Below are positions 52,001-59,850 of a stretch of 64,000 nucleotides of DNA, piece after piece; position 1 is the stretch's first letter; every line of letters starts with the position of its first letter. The stretch is from Dryocola sp032000125 (GTDB taxonomy: Bacteria > Pseudomonadota > Gammaproteobacteria > Enterobacterales > Enterobacteriaceae). Location: assembly GCA_032000125.1 (NCBI GenBank), contig DAMALH010000006.1:1-64000 (forward strand), read 5' to 3'. The notes beneath the pieces were generated by a model. It saw only the letters and a program-made list of their open reading frames with translations. It was not told the origin of the DNA and made no database searches. Position numbers and translations under genes: made by a program.

Positions 52001-54006
52001 CGGATCAGGCGCACATCCAGCCCCGACACGCCAAGCTTTTCGCCCTTTGCATTCGCATATACGACGTCAAAACCGGCGCTGCTGTCTTCATCGACAATGG
52101 GCTGGGTACGCGTAGTGTCAGTGCGATAGTCGTAGACTTCTTTACTGGCAAACTGCGGGCGTATGCCCGGCAGGGTATCCGCAGGCCAGATTGTCTGTTC
52201 GGCACGGCGCGTTACCGGGCGGCCGCCGGACTCCAGCAGGCTGGCCTGCAGCACCAGACGCAGAGGTGAATGGACGTCGCTCCACTGGCTCTCAGCGCTG
52301 ACGATGGTTTTGCCCTGTTCATCAAGCTGGAGCTGCACCTCATCCAGGCTGCGGGAAAGGTTTTCTTCGTTGATATCGCCAAACTGGAAGCCCGGCAGCA
52401 ACGTTACGGCTTCACGCAGCGGGCGCAGGAAAAGCTGCCCTTGCAGATTGTTTCCTGCCGCCGGGGCACCGTAGAGATAGCGTCCGTTAACCTGGAAGCT
52501 TACCGCCTCAGCAGGAGGGACGGGTTGTTTTCCGGCGGTGATATCAAGCGCCAGACGCTCCGGCATAAAATCTTCAACCCTGAAGCTCCAGATGCGCGGC
52601 TGGTTATCGCCGGTATTGACTCTCACCTGCCAGTTGCCGGTCTGAACATCGCTCCCCAGCGGGTAACTAAACTGATACAAGCCTTTTTCCGGCTGCCATA
52701 CCTGTGTTTTTGTTATCTGCCCGTCGGGCTTAACGACTTCGAGTTTTACCGGCTGTGCCGGGAGCGGCCTGCCGTCACCGTCGCGCAACAGGGCGTTCAG
52801 TATTACCGTTTCGCCAGGGCGATAAAGATCGCGCGGCCCAAACATAAAGAACTGCTTGCTGTAGCCTTTTTCACCGGCAATATCGAATTCAGCCAAATCC
52901 AGCGCCGGACGATTCAGATCCAACAGCGTGGTTTGTTCACCGCTGCGGGCAAGCAGCAGCACGCCTTTATTGATTTTTTCGAGCAGCGCGTGCCCATTCG
53001 CGTCGCTTTTCGCCTGCGCGACGGACTGGCCTTTTTCATTGAGTAATGTGATTTCAACGCCAGCCTGCGGGGCGCCGTTCTCAAGGCTTTGGGCAAATAC
53101 GTCAAGGCGATCGTGATAGCGATGCAGCGAAACGCCCACGTCGCTCAGGGTAAAAAGGGTTGCGGCATTGCTGTAGCTGTAATGCCCCGCCTCATTCATG
53201 ATGGCCAGATAGACGCCCGGCTGCTGCAGCGGTTTAATTTCCCCCAGCGGCAGCATCACTTTTTCACGGGTGTTGCGTTCAGGATTGAGATCGAAGCGCC
53301 CGGTATACACCAGATCCGCAAGCTTAAGCAGGTTATCCGATTCCCAGTTGGAGACGGCGTTACGGTATTCCCACTGGCTGACGAATGCAGCAAGCGATTC
53401 GTTTTTGATGCGGTAGAAATTTACGTCCACTTTATCGACGTTCAGCGCCATGACGGGTAGCCCGGCAATCACTTTTGTCGGCAGCAAAGAGCCGCGGCTG
53501 GCAAAGCCAACGCTCGGCTGAATGTCTCGCGTATCGATTTGCTTCTCAAAGGTGATATCAAAGGTGGCTTTGTTAAGGGCCGCCAGTTCGCGATCGACGG
53601 TAAGCAGCAGGCTGCGCTTCGGTTCGAGATGGCGCATGCGCAGCTCTTTCAGGTCCTGCGAGAGTTCCCAGGCACCGTCAATCTTGCCGCTGGTTTTATC
53701 CACCAGATGCACCACGCGGGAAAAATCCTGATCGGGGTTAAGCGGCACGGAGAAGGTCAGCACGAGCGCGCTGGCGCCCTCCAGTTGCACCTCCGATGCA
53801 TCCAGCAGTTTTAGTGGCTTACCCGCTGACTGCTGCGCGAGCTTTTCTCGCTGCTCCGCATCGGGTTTTGCCGCAGGAGCTGGGGGTTGCTCCTGTGCCG
53901 CAGAAGCTGGAGCGGCGGCCTGCGCCTTATCGTTATCATCGCATCCCACCAGCGCCAGCGCCGCGAGCAGCGTCACCGCCAGGCCAACTAAACGTACCGA
54001 TTTCAT
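49042..54006 (-). CDS. yfhM: YfhM, bacterial alpha-2-macroglobulin lipoprotein
   Basis: A 1654-residue periplasmic lipoprotein (E. coli 1653). The signal peptide ends in LALVGC with Cys22 lipidated. A series of macroglobulin-like domains, a bait region and the thioester domain with CLEQ (Cys1189 in YPYGCLEQTTSG) follow. When a foreign protease cuts the bait region, the thioester is expected to trap it covalently. It is placed directly before pbpC, as in E. coli, suggesting protection where the cell wall is breached. The ATG lies at 54006. Confidence 0.96.
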   Translation of the reverse strand: MKSVRLVGLAVTLLAALALVGCDDNDKAQAAAPASAAQEQPPAPAAKPDAEQREKLAQQSAGKPLKLLDASEVQLEGASALVLTFSVPLNPDQDFSRVVHLVDKTSGKIDGAWELSQDLKELRMRHLEPKRSLLLTVDRELAALNKATFDITFEKQIDTRDIQPSVGFASRGSLLPTKVIAGLPVMALNVDKVDVNFYRIKNESLAAFVSQWEYRNAVSNWESDNLLKLADLVYTGRFDLNPERNTREKVMLPLGEIKPLQQPGVYLAIMNEAGHYSYSNAATLFTLSDVGVSLHRYHDRLDVFAQSLENGAPQAGVEITLLNEKGQSVAQAKSDANGHALLEKINKGVLLLARSGEQTTLLDLNRPALDLAEFDIAGEKGYSKQFFMFGPRDLYRPGETVILNALLRDGDGRPLPAQPVKLEVVKPDGQITKTQVWQPEKGLYQFSYPLGSDVQTGNWQVRVNTGDNQPRIWSFRVEDFMPERLALDITAGKQPVPPAEAVSFQVNGRYLYGAPAAGNNLQGQLFLRPLREAVTLLPGFQFGDINEENLSRSLDEVQLQLDEQGKTIVSAESQWSDVHSPLRLVLQASLLESGGRPVTRRAEQTIWPADTLPGIRPQFASKEVYDYRTDTTRTQPIVDEDSSAGFDVVYANAKGEKLGVSGLDVRLIRERRDYYWSWEEGQGWQSQYDQKDLVEAEQKLDLAAGETGKVAFPVEWGSYRLEVRAPDNGIVSSVRFWAGYSWQDNSDGTGAVRPDRVMLKIDKPGYKPGDTINLHIAAPAAGKGYAMVESSDGPLWWKEIDVPAEGLDIAIPVDKSWRRHDLYLSALVVRPGDKSRAATPKRAVGVLHLPLGDEERRLAITLEGPAKMRPNQNLTIKVKASAKNGEIPKQIGVLLSAVDSGVLNITDYKTPDPWEAFFGRKRYGADIYDIYGQVIEGAGRLAALRFGGDGDEGDELSRGGKKPVNHVTIIAQQAQPVQLNEKGEGTVTLPVGDFNGELRVMAQAWTDDRFGNSEDKVIVAAPLVAELATPRFMAGGDNSRLALDLTNLTDLPQQLTVKLKTSGLISLDGASTLPVKLAPGARATLHIPVRAQEGFGEGELSAEITGLNLPGETVTPQLKQWKLGVRPAFPAQTVNSGAVLTPGAAWAIPAEHISGLAAKTLEGQLLLSARPPLNLARYIRELKAYPYGCLEQTTSGLFPSLYTNQAQLTALGIKGISDEQRRAAIDTGISRLLDMQRENGGFGLWDKEGPEEYWLTAYVTDFLVRASEQGYSVDGQALNNANQRLLRYLQDPGLIALRYSDDAPASKFAVQAYAGLVLARQQKAPLGALRELWQRHVTAKSGLPLVQLGVALKLMGDAPRSQQALALGLQTKRSDERIWMADYGSDLRDKAMTLSLLEENKLLAEQQNQLLLELSNLAYSQRWLSTQESNALFLAGRNWQTVKGDWQAQTSFSTESLKADKGVTRNLTGEQLTGLAVTNTGTANLYLRLDSAGYPQQAPSPYSNVLHIERHFLDAKGNSKPVSALKSGELVMVWLDVWADKNVPDALVVDLLPAGLELENQNLSDSSASLVDSGNEVQGLLSQMQQADIQHLEFRDDRFVAALPLSEGQHATLVYLARAVTPGSYTVPVPQVESMYVPQWRATGAGTGVVTILP

Positions 54007-54330
54007 ATTTTTATCCCTGGCCGCCGGGGCCCACTAACCGAAAGCGTAGTGGAAGTATTATGCGCAATAGCCAGAAAAGCGAAAGCAGGAAAGCAAAGCA
54101 TTACGGGATGCCTCGCAAAGAAAACCACGGTGTTTGCAACAGCCTCAGCAGATTGCCTTCGACAAACCTGAAGCGGGATCACAGCCTGAAAGGTTACATG
54201 TAACCTTATGAGTCATTTGTTTTTAAAACAATCGGATAGATAGCCTTTGCGCGCATTTTCTTGCTACCTTTTCCCCTGTTCCGCAGCCGTAACGCGGTGT
54301 TTAGCCAAAGTGATAATAAGAGACAGCTAA
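54007..54330. other. yfhM-PTS divergent intergenic region
   Basis: About 320 bases between divergent yfhM and the PTS gene. It holds an 18-base perfect palindrome (operator candidate) and a 15-base AT-rich inverted repeat (TTGTTTT-T-AAAACAA, 54217-54231). A GAGACAG element serves as a weak ribosome-binding site for the PTS gene. I could not settle on one promoter or a CRP site. Confidence 0.55.
54190..54207. promoter_or_regulatory. perfect 18-bp palindrome, likely operator of the alpha-glucoside cluster
   Basis: AAGGTTACATGTAACCTT is fully self-complementary. It lies 124 bases upstream of the PTS start codon, in the region that must hold the promoter. The RpiR-type regulator encoded at 58209-58982 is the obvious candidate to bind it, but the sequence does not prove this. 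Confidence 0.6.
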
Positions 54331-55875
54331 ATGAAAAGAGCCGTAAATGCCCTACAGAATTTCGGAAAATCGCTCTACGGTCCGGTGCTGATTTTACCCA
54401 TCGTCGGTTTATTCATCGCGTTTGGTAACGTGCTTGGCAACGGCAATCTGGCGGAATATTTACCTTTCCTCGGCCATCCTTCAGTCCAGCATGTTGGCGT
54501 GCTGATTGCTAAATCTGCGGTTTCCGTGCTGGCAAATCTTGCGCTGGTGTTTGGCGTGGGTATTCCTGTTGGCCTTGCGGCAAAGGATAAGGGCTATGCT
54601 GCGCTTATCGGTCTGGTTACGTTTATCGTTTTTATTAATGCGATGAACGTCACCCTGCAGCTTCAGGGAGAACTGGCTGCGCCAGAGCAGATGCGCGCCG
54701 CCGGGCAGAGCATGGTGCTGGGCGTGCAGGTGCTGGAGATGGGCGTGTTCGCCGGGATCCTCACGGGCGCCCTTTCAGGCTACCTGTACAATCGCTATTC
54801 CGGCGTACAGTTTTCAGGCGCGATGGCCATTTACTCCGGCCACTGCTTTGTCGCGATAATTATGCTGCCGGTTTCTATGCTGCTTGGCGTGCTCATGAGC
54901 GAAATCTGGCCTTTTGCCCAGCAGGGCATCAGCGCAATGGCGCTGGCGATTAAAGGAGCGGGCGCGTTTGGCGTTGCCATCTACGGCTTCCTGGAACGCA
55001 TTCTGGTACCCACTGGCCTGCATCACCTGGTCTATACCCCCTTCCTGTACACCGAGCTGGGCGGCACCGCTGACGTTTGCGGCAGCGTTTATCAGGGCGC
55101 GCGCAACATTTACTTTGCGGAGATGGCCTGTCCTGACGTGCACCAGCTCAGCAGCACCGTAGTGTGGGATGCACGCGGCATCAGTAAAATGTTCGGCCTG
55201 CCTGCCGCCGCGCTGGCAATGTATATGACGGCGAAACCAGAGCGCAAAGCCGCAGCCAAAGCGATTCTGATTCCCGCAGCGCTGACATCAATGCTGGTTG
55301 GCGTAACCGAGCCGCTGGAGTTCTCGTTCCTGTTCGTCGCCCCGCTGCTGTTTGTCGTGCACGCGGTGCTGACAGGCATTGGGATGATGCTGTTCTACGT
55401 GCTGGGCGTCCATGCCATCGGCGCTAACGGCATTATCGATTTCATTCTTTATAACCTGCCGCTCGGCACTGGCAAGGCCAACTGGCCGATGTACATCCTG
55501 GTCGGGCTTATCATGTCGCTCATCTATTTCCTGGTATTCCGCTTCCTTATTCGCCGCTTCGATATGAAAACGCCGGGCCGCGAAGAAGAAGACCAGGAAA
55601 CCAAACTCTATAGCAAGCAAGAATATCAGGCCAAAGGCAGCAACGCAGGCCTGGGCGAAGCCATTATCGAAGGGCTCGGCGGCCGGGCAAATATCGAAGT
55701 GGTCGACAACTGTTACACCCGTCTGCGGGTCACGGTGCGCGATGTCTCAACGATCGACGAGCCCCGCCTGAAATCGACCGGTGCGAAAGGCGTAATTAAG
55801 CAAGGCAATAACGTTCAGGTGGTCTACGGGCTGCATGTTAAAAAAATGCGTGAAGCGGTAGAGACGTTTCTCTAA
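54331..55875 (+). CDS. alpha-glucoside-type PTS enzyme IICB
   Basis: A 514-residue PTS permease of the glucose/glucoside family. The IIC membrane domain (about 10-415, about ten helices; conserved TEPLEFSFLFVAPLLF near 332-347) is joined by a polar linker to a IIB domain with the phospho-accepting Cys461 (VVDNCYTRLRV). There is no IIA domain, so phosphate would come from glucose-specific IIA (Crr), as for MalX and GlvC. It resembles MalX/GlvC/AglA transporters for maltose-like alpha-glucosides. The following gene encodes the matching 6-phospho-alpha-glucosidase. The exact sugar (maltose, trehalulose, isomaltulose, other sucrose isomers) cannot be read from sequence. E. coli has no gene here. 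Confidence 0.88.
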   Translation: MKRAVNALQNFGKSLYGPVLILPIVGLFIAFGNVLGNGNLAEYLPFLGHPSVQHVGVLIAKSAVSVLANLALVFGVGIPVGLAAKDKGYAALIGLVTFIVFINAMNVTLQLQGELAAPEQMRAAGQSMVLGVQVLEMGVFAGILTGALSGYLYNRYSGVQFSGAMAIYSGHCFVAIIMLPVSMLLGVLMSEIWPFAQQGISAMALAIKGAGAFGVAIYGFLERILVPTGLHHLVYTPFLYTELGGTADVCGSVYQGARNIYFAEMACPDVHQLSSTVVWDARGISKMFGLPAAALAMYMTAKPERKAAAKAILIPAALTSMLVGVTEPLEFSFLFVAPLLFVVHAVLTGIGMMLFYVLGVHAIGANGIIDFILYNLPLGTGKANWPMYILVGLIMSLIYFLVFRFLIRRFDMKTPGREEEDQETKLYSKQEYQAKGSNAGLGEAIIEGLGGRANIEVVDNCYTRLRVTVRDVSTIDEPRLKSTGAKGVIKQGNNVQVVYGLHVKKMREAVETFL

Positions 55876-55886
55876 AGGAGTCAACG

Positions 55887-57251
55887 ATGTTTAACCCCCC
55901 CTTTATTTTGTCCATAGCCGGCGGCGGCAGCACCTACACGCCGGGGATTGTTAAGAGCCTGATGGTTCGCCTGCAAGATTTTCCGCTGGCCGAAATTCGC
56001 CTTTACGATATCGACGGCGAGCGCCAGTCGGTGATTGCGCCAGTGGTTGAAAAAGTGATTCGTGACCACAGCCAGAGCATTAAGTTTACCGTCACCACAG
56101 AGGCGGAAGTCGCCTTTAGCGGCGCCCATTTTGTCTTCGCTCAGATGCGCGTTGGACAATATAAAATGCGTGAGCAGGATGAGAAGATCCCGCTACGTCA
56201 TGGCGTGGTAGGTCAGGAAACCTGTGGTCCGGGCGGGCTGGCATATGGGCTGCGCACCATTTTACCGATGGTGGAGCTGTGCGATTTGGTAGAGCGCTAT
56301 GCGCACCAAAAGGCATGGATTGTTAACTATTCCAACCCGGCCGCCATCGTTGCCGAAGGCGTTCGTCGCCTGCGCCCCAACGCTCGTGTTCTTAATATCT
56401 GCGACATGCCCGTTGCGGCGATGCGCAATATGGGGGCCATTCTCGGCGTTGACCGTCACCGGCTGGAAGTGGATTACTTCGGCCTGAACCACTTTGGCTG
56501 GTTTACCCGCGTGCTGGTTGACGGAGAGGATCGTCTGCCTGAGCTGCGTCGCCATATTGCGAAATTTGGCCTGCTGACAGAGGACGCCGCGCAAACCGAT
56601 CCGCAGCACTCCGATCCGTCCTGGGTGAAAACCTGGCGCCATATAAAACCCATTATGGATCATTTCCCTGAATATCTTCCGAATCCGTATCTGCAGTATT
56701 ACCTGATGCCAAACGATATTGTGGAGCATCAAAATCCGGCCTATACCCGCGCTAATGAAGTGATGGACGGCCGCGAGAAGAAACTGTTCGCCGCCGCCGC
56801 CGAGTATAAGAAAACCGGTATTCTGCCAGATGCCTTCCACGTCGGCGTACACGGGGCCTTTATTGTCGATGTCGCCTGCTCGCTGGCCTTTAATTTACGC
56901 CAGCGCCATCTGGTGATCGTGGAAAACAAAGGCGCAATCGCCAACCTGCCGTATGACGCCATGGTAGAAGTTCCGGCGTATATCACATCGGAAGGGCCTG
57001 AGCCGGTGCGTATGGGCGCGGTTCCCCTCTTCCACCAGACCTTGCTGATGCAGCAGCTTGCGTCGGAGCAGTTGCTGGTCGAAGCCACCATCGAGGGCAG
57101 CTATGAAAAAGCCCTGCAGGCGTTTACGCTCAATCGCACCGTGCCGACCATGCAGCACGCAAAAGCGATTCTTGACGACATGATTGAAGCTAACCGTGAT
57201 TACTGGCCGCAGCTACAGCAGGCGTGGAAAGATGGCGAGGCGGTGAAGTAG
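55887..57251 (+). CDS. GH4 6-phospho-alpha-glucosidase
   Basis: A 454-residue NAD- and Mn-dependent glycoside hydrolase of family 4. The dinucleotide-binding loop is IAGGGSTYTPGI (about 10-21). The metal-site motif is Cys172-Asp-Met-Pro; CDMP marks 6-phospho-alpha-glucosidases, whereas 6-phospho-beta-glucosidases have CN(V/I)P. NYSNPAAI precedes it, and GLNHFGW and HVGVHGAF follow. It splits intracellular 6-phospho-alpha-glucosides delivered by the PTS gene 11 bases upstream, with AAGGAG before its ATG. It is similar to AglB/GlvA/MalA. The symbol is left blank because the substrate class is inferred. Confidence 0.9.
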   Translation: MFNPPFILSIAGGGSTYTPGIVKSLMVRLQDFPLAEIRLYDIDGERQSVIAPVVEKVIRDHSQSIKFTVTTEAEVAFSGAHFVFAQMRVGQYKMREQDEKIPLRHGVVGQETCGPGGLAYGLRTILPMVELCDLVERYAHQKAWIVNYSNPAAIVAEGVRRLRPNARVLNICDMPVAAMRNMGAILGVDRHRLEVDYFGLNHFGWFTRVLVDGEDRLPELRRHIAKFGLLTEDAAQTDPQHSDPSWVKTWRHIKPIMDHFPEYLPNPYLQYYLMPNDIVEHQNPAYTRANEVMDGREKKLFAAAAEYKKTGILPDAFHVGVHGAFIVDVACSLAFNLRQRHLVIVENKGAIANLPYDAMVEVPAYITSEGPEPVRMGAVPLFHQTLLMQQLASEQLLVEATIEGSYEKALQAFTLNRTVPTMQHAKAILDDMIEANRDYWPQLQQAWKDGEAVK

Positions 57252-57293
57252 TTCTTTTATTTAATAAATTCGAGATACCTCGCGCCGCTGGAG

Positions 57294-57332
57294 ATGGTTG
57301 CTTGTCGGTTTAGTAAAAAACGCCGACAATTC
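57294..57332. repeat. inverted repeat between the GH4 gene and sseA
   Basis: TTGTCGG and CCGACAA form a 7-bp stem around an A-rich loop in the 109-base gap. No T tract follows, so read-through from the PTS-GH4 operon into sseA seems possible. Confidence 0.45.
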
Positions 57333-57360
57333 GATAGTGAATAACGATTCGGAGGCAACC

Positions 57361-58209
57361 ATGTCCACCTCTTTCTTTGTCGCGGGCGACTGGCTCGCAG
57401 AGCATATTTTTGACGCGGATATTCAGATTCTGGATGCGCGCATGGCTCCTGCCGGCCAGGAGCATCTGCGCGATATGTCGGCTGAATATCTCGCCGGCCA
57501 TTTACCCGGCGCCGTTTATTTCGATATCGAAGCCCTGTCCGATCATACAAGCCCCCTGCCCCATATGATGCCGCGTGCAGAAGCCTTCGCCGTTGCCATG
57601 CGTGAACTGGGCATCAGCAGCGATAAACACCTGATTATTTACGATGAAGGCGATCTGTTCTCCGCTCCGCGCGCGTGGTGGATGCTGCGTCGTTTTGGCG
57701 TTGAAAACGTCTCTATTCTCGCCGGTGGCCTGGCCGACTGGCAGCGTGAAGAGCTGCCGCTGCAGCAGGGTGAAGTTGAACTGCCGGAAGGAGATTTTGA
57801 AGCCAGTTTCGATCCGGAAACGATCAAACGCCTGACGGACGTGCTGCTCGTCAGCCATGAAGGCACCGCACAAATTGTGGACGCCCGTCCTGCCGCACGT
57901 TTCAATGCTCAAGCGGATGAGCCTCGTCCGGGCCTGAGGCGCGGGCATATCCCCGGCGCGTTAAACGTGCCATGGGGCGAGCTGGTAGAGAACGGCCAGT
58001 TGAAAACCACCGATGAGTTAGGCGAAATTTTTGCCCGACAGGGCGTCAGCTTCGACAAGCCAATAATTGCAAGCTGTGGCTCGGGCGTCACCGCTGCGGT
58101 AGTGGTGCTCGCGCTGGCAACGCTTGGGGTAAATGGCGTTTCACTGTACGACGGCTCCTGGAGTGAATGGGGCGCGCGTGCAGATTTACCTGTCGAACCG
58201 GCGCAGTAA
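57361..58209 (+). CDS. sseA: SseA, 3-mercaptopyruvate sulfurtransferase
   Basis: A 282-residue two-domain rhodanese-type enzyme that moves sulfur from 3-mercaptopyruvate to thiol or cyanide acceptors. The catalytic cysteine is Cys239 in SCGSGVTA, the hexapeptide loop typical of mercaptopyruvate (not thiosulfate) sulfurtransferases. The ATG at 57361 has GGAGG upstream; the longer open frame is not used. In E. coli sseA lies directly between yfhM and sseB. Here it is enclosed by sugar-cluster genes on both sides, and its stop overlaps the regulator start (TAATG). Confidence 0.95.
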   Translation: MSTSFFVAGDWLAEHIFDADIQILDARMAPAGQEHLRDMSAEYLAGHLPGAVYFDIEALSDHTSPLPHMMPRAEAFAVAMRELGISSDKHLIIYDEGDLFSAPRAWWMLRRFGVENVSILAGGLADWQREELPLQQGEVELPEGDFEASFDPETIKRLTDVLLVSHEGTAQIVDARPAARFNAQADEPRPGLRRGHIPGALNVPWGELVENGQLKTTDELGEIFARQGVSFDKPIIASCGSGVTAAVVVLALATLGVNGVSLYDGSWSEWGARADLPVEPAQ

Positions 58210-58982
58210 TGGATAACCGGCTGGCAGGGCTGCTGGAGCGCGGAGAAGCCTTAACCCGCGCGGAATATCGGGTGCTCTCGCACCTTACCGCCCATCCGTT
58301 GCTGGTCGGCAATATCACCGTTCGCGAACTGGCGCAGGCGACGTTTGTTTCCAGCGCCACTATTATGCGGCTGTGTCAGAAGCTGGGGTTTAGCGGCTAC
58401 AGCGAATTTATCTGGCACTGTAAACAACTGCTTTCCGGCACGCCCCATATCGCCCATCAGCCTGCGCTGCCTGCCGCAACGCTGCCGGTTTTGTTCGACC
58501 GGTTTGTTGCTAATTACCAACAAACTTTCCGCTGGGTTAGCCCTGAGCTGATGGCGCAATTCGCCACGCTGCTGCGTGAAAAAGAGAGCTTCTTTTTGTA
58601 CGGGGCGGGATTCTCTTATCTGTTTGCGGAGTATCTGACCAAAAAATTGCAGGTGCTGGGCAAGACGGCCTTTATCTCAGGCCCTGGAGATAGCCGCGGG
58701 ATATTTCTGAGCAACGCGGCAAAGTATGAAGTTTTCATTGCCATTTCACGCAGCGGTGAAACCGGGCAGGTGCTGGATAAAGCGAGAATTGCAAAGAACG
58801 TGGGGATGGCGATCGTGGCGTTTACCCGCGCATCGCCAAATAGCCTTGCTGAACTGGCGGATTTGCACTTTGCGCTCTACGACGAGGCAATCCACTACGC
58901 GGCGGAAGCCGCCGGAATCACCTCGTTTGAATCTAACCTTGTTATGCTGATTGATTTGCTGCTGTTGCAGGCAACGGCTTAG
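58209..58982 (+). CDS. RpiR-family transcriptional regulator of the alpha-glucoside cluster
   Basis: A 257-residue protein with an N-terminal HTH_6 domain (about 1-75; LSHLTAHPLLVGNITVREL, ATFVSSATIMRLCQKLGFSGY) and a C-terminal SIS sugar-phosphate-binding domain (about 105-235; GAGFSYLFAEYL, ISRSGETGQVLDKA). RpiR regulators sense phosphosugars; here the ligand may be an intracellular 6-phospho-glucoside. ATG 58209 is chosen since it begins in the sseA stop codon (TAATG), suggesting coupling; a 14-residue upstream extension has no resemblance. It resembles regulators of agl/glv-type loci. It converges on sseB. Confidence 0.87.
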   Translation: MDNRLAGLLERGEALTRAEYRVLSHLTAHPLLVGNITVRELAQATFVSSATIMRLCQKLGFSGYSEFIWHCKQLLSGTPHIAHQPALPAATLPVLFDRFVANYQQTFRWVSPELMAQFATLLREKESFFLYGAGFSYLFAEYLTKKLQVLGKTAFISGPGDSRGIFLSNAAKYEVFIAISRSGETGQVLDKARIAKNVGMAIVAFTRASPNSLAELADLHFALYDEAIHYAAEAAGITSFESNLVMLIDLLLLQATA

Positions 58983-58983
58983 C

Positions 58984-59008
58984 CGCAGCCCCTCCCCGGA
59001 GGGAGAGG
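58984..59008. terminator. hairpin between the RpiR gene and sseB
   Basis: CCCTCC-CC-GGAGGG lies between the convergent rpiR-type gene and sseB. No strong T tract follows on either strand, so it is only a probable terminator. Confidence 0.45.
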
Positions 59009-59013
59009 AAGAA

Positions 59014-59790
59014 TCAAATTATACGGTTGGTTTTAAAATCACGCAGGAAGCTGCCCCAGCGGCGCTCATAAAATGGCGTGATGTGCGCCAGCATAAAGTG
59101 GCTGATGCCCTTCTCGCCTTCGGCAACCAGACAAATATCTACCGGCTCATCGCCCGGCAAGGTGTCGGTTGCGACACTTCCCGCCTGACGAATAATCGCC
59201 TCGATATCGCCGTCGGCCTCAATGCCTATCAGCAGGTTTGCCTGCTCGTCCGCCTGCTCTTTGATTGAGCAGAGGAACGCTCGCTTGACGGTTTTCAGGC
59301 TTTTAAACAGGGTAGTCAGCGATTCGACCATCTGCGCGGGCGGCTCGGCAACTTCAGAAAGCAGCAAAGCGGTGCCGCCTTCCAGCACTTCCTGCTGGCT
59401 GAGCGGATCGCCTTCTGCGCTTATCAGGTGGCTGATTTCACGCGGGGTGAACTCTTTACCGGTTGGCAGCTTAGCGTTCAGGAACAGGCTCTCGCCGAGC
59501 GTCATTTCAAAAAGGGTACGCACCGGCATGGCAACAAAAGCCTGCTCATGGCTGATTGCCTGCTGCAGCGTTTCTACCGAGGTGAAGAAAGGGATCACGG
59601 ACGTGCCGTCTTCTTTTTCCCAGTGCTCCAGCTCCACCGCGCTGTCTGCATCAATAGTCTCGCCTTCGGCCGCTTTGCCCGGCACCCAAACGGTGGATTC
59701 CAGCAGCACGCGGAAGAATGCCGGACGATGGGCAGGCTCAGTCGCCGCCTGCGCCAGCAGGGTTTCTAGTTCGTTTTTTGGCTCTGACAT
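59014..59790 (-). CDS. sseB: SseB, serine-sensitivity enhancing protein
   Basis: A 258-residue cytoplasmic protein, identical in length to E. coli SseB, with two domains of the SseB family (N-terminal domain about 10-120 and C-terminal domain about 140-250). Extra copies enhance serine sensitivity in E. coli; the molecular role is not known. The start MSEPKNELETLL is used rather than a seven-residue extension. It lies downstream of pepB with a hairpin between. Confidence 0.93.
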   Translation of the reverse strand: MSEPKNELETLLAQAATEPAHRPAFFRVLLESTVWVPGKAAEGETIDADSAVELEHWEKEDGTSVIPFFTSVETLQQAISHEQAFVAMPVRTLFEMTLGESLFLNAKLPTGKEFTPREISHLISAEGDPLSQQEVLEGGTALLLSEVAEPPAQMVESLTTLFKSLKTVKRAFLCSIKEQADEQANLLIGIEADGDIEAIIRQAGSVATDTLPGDEPVDICLVAEGEKGISHFMLAHITPFYERRWGSFLRDFKTNRII

Positions 59791-59817
59791 TGTGGTTCCA
59801 CAAAAGTACAAAAAATT

Positions 59818-59850
59818 TTTACGCCTCTCCCGAAAGGAAAAGGCGTAGTT
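59818..59850 (-). terminator. hairpin between pepB and sseB
   Basis: TACGCCT and AGGCGTA form a stem, with an A/T-rich run on either side, directly after the pepB stop. It may partly end the isc-pepB transcript before sseB. Confidence 0.55.

Noticed and set aside
49042..54006. YfhM-PbpC pair as a novel defence system
   Set aside because: The pair is a widely conserved, already described arrangement of bacterial alpha-2-macroglobulin with PBP1C, and both proteins are ordinary in length and motifs.
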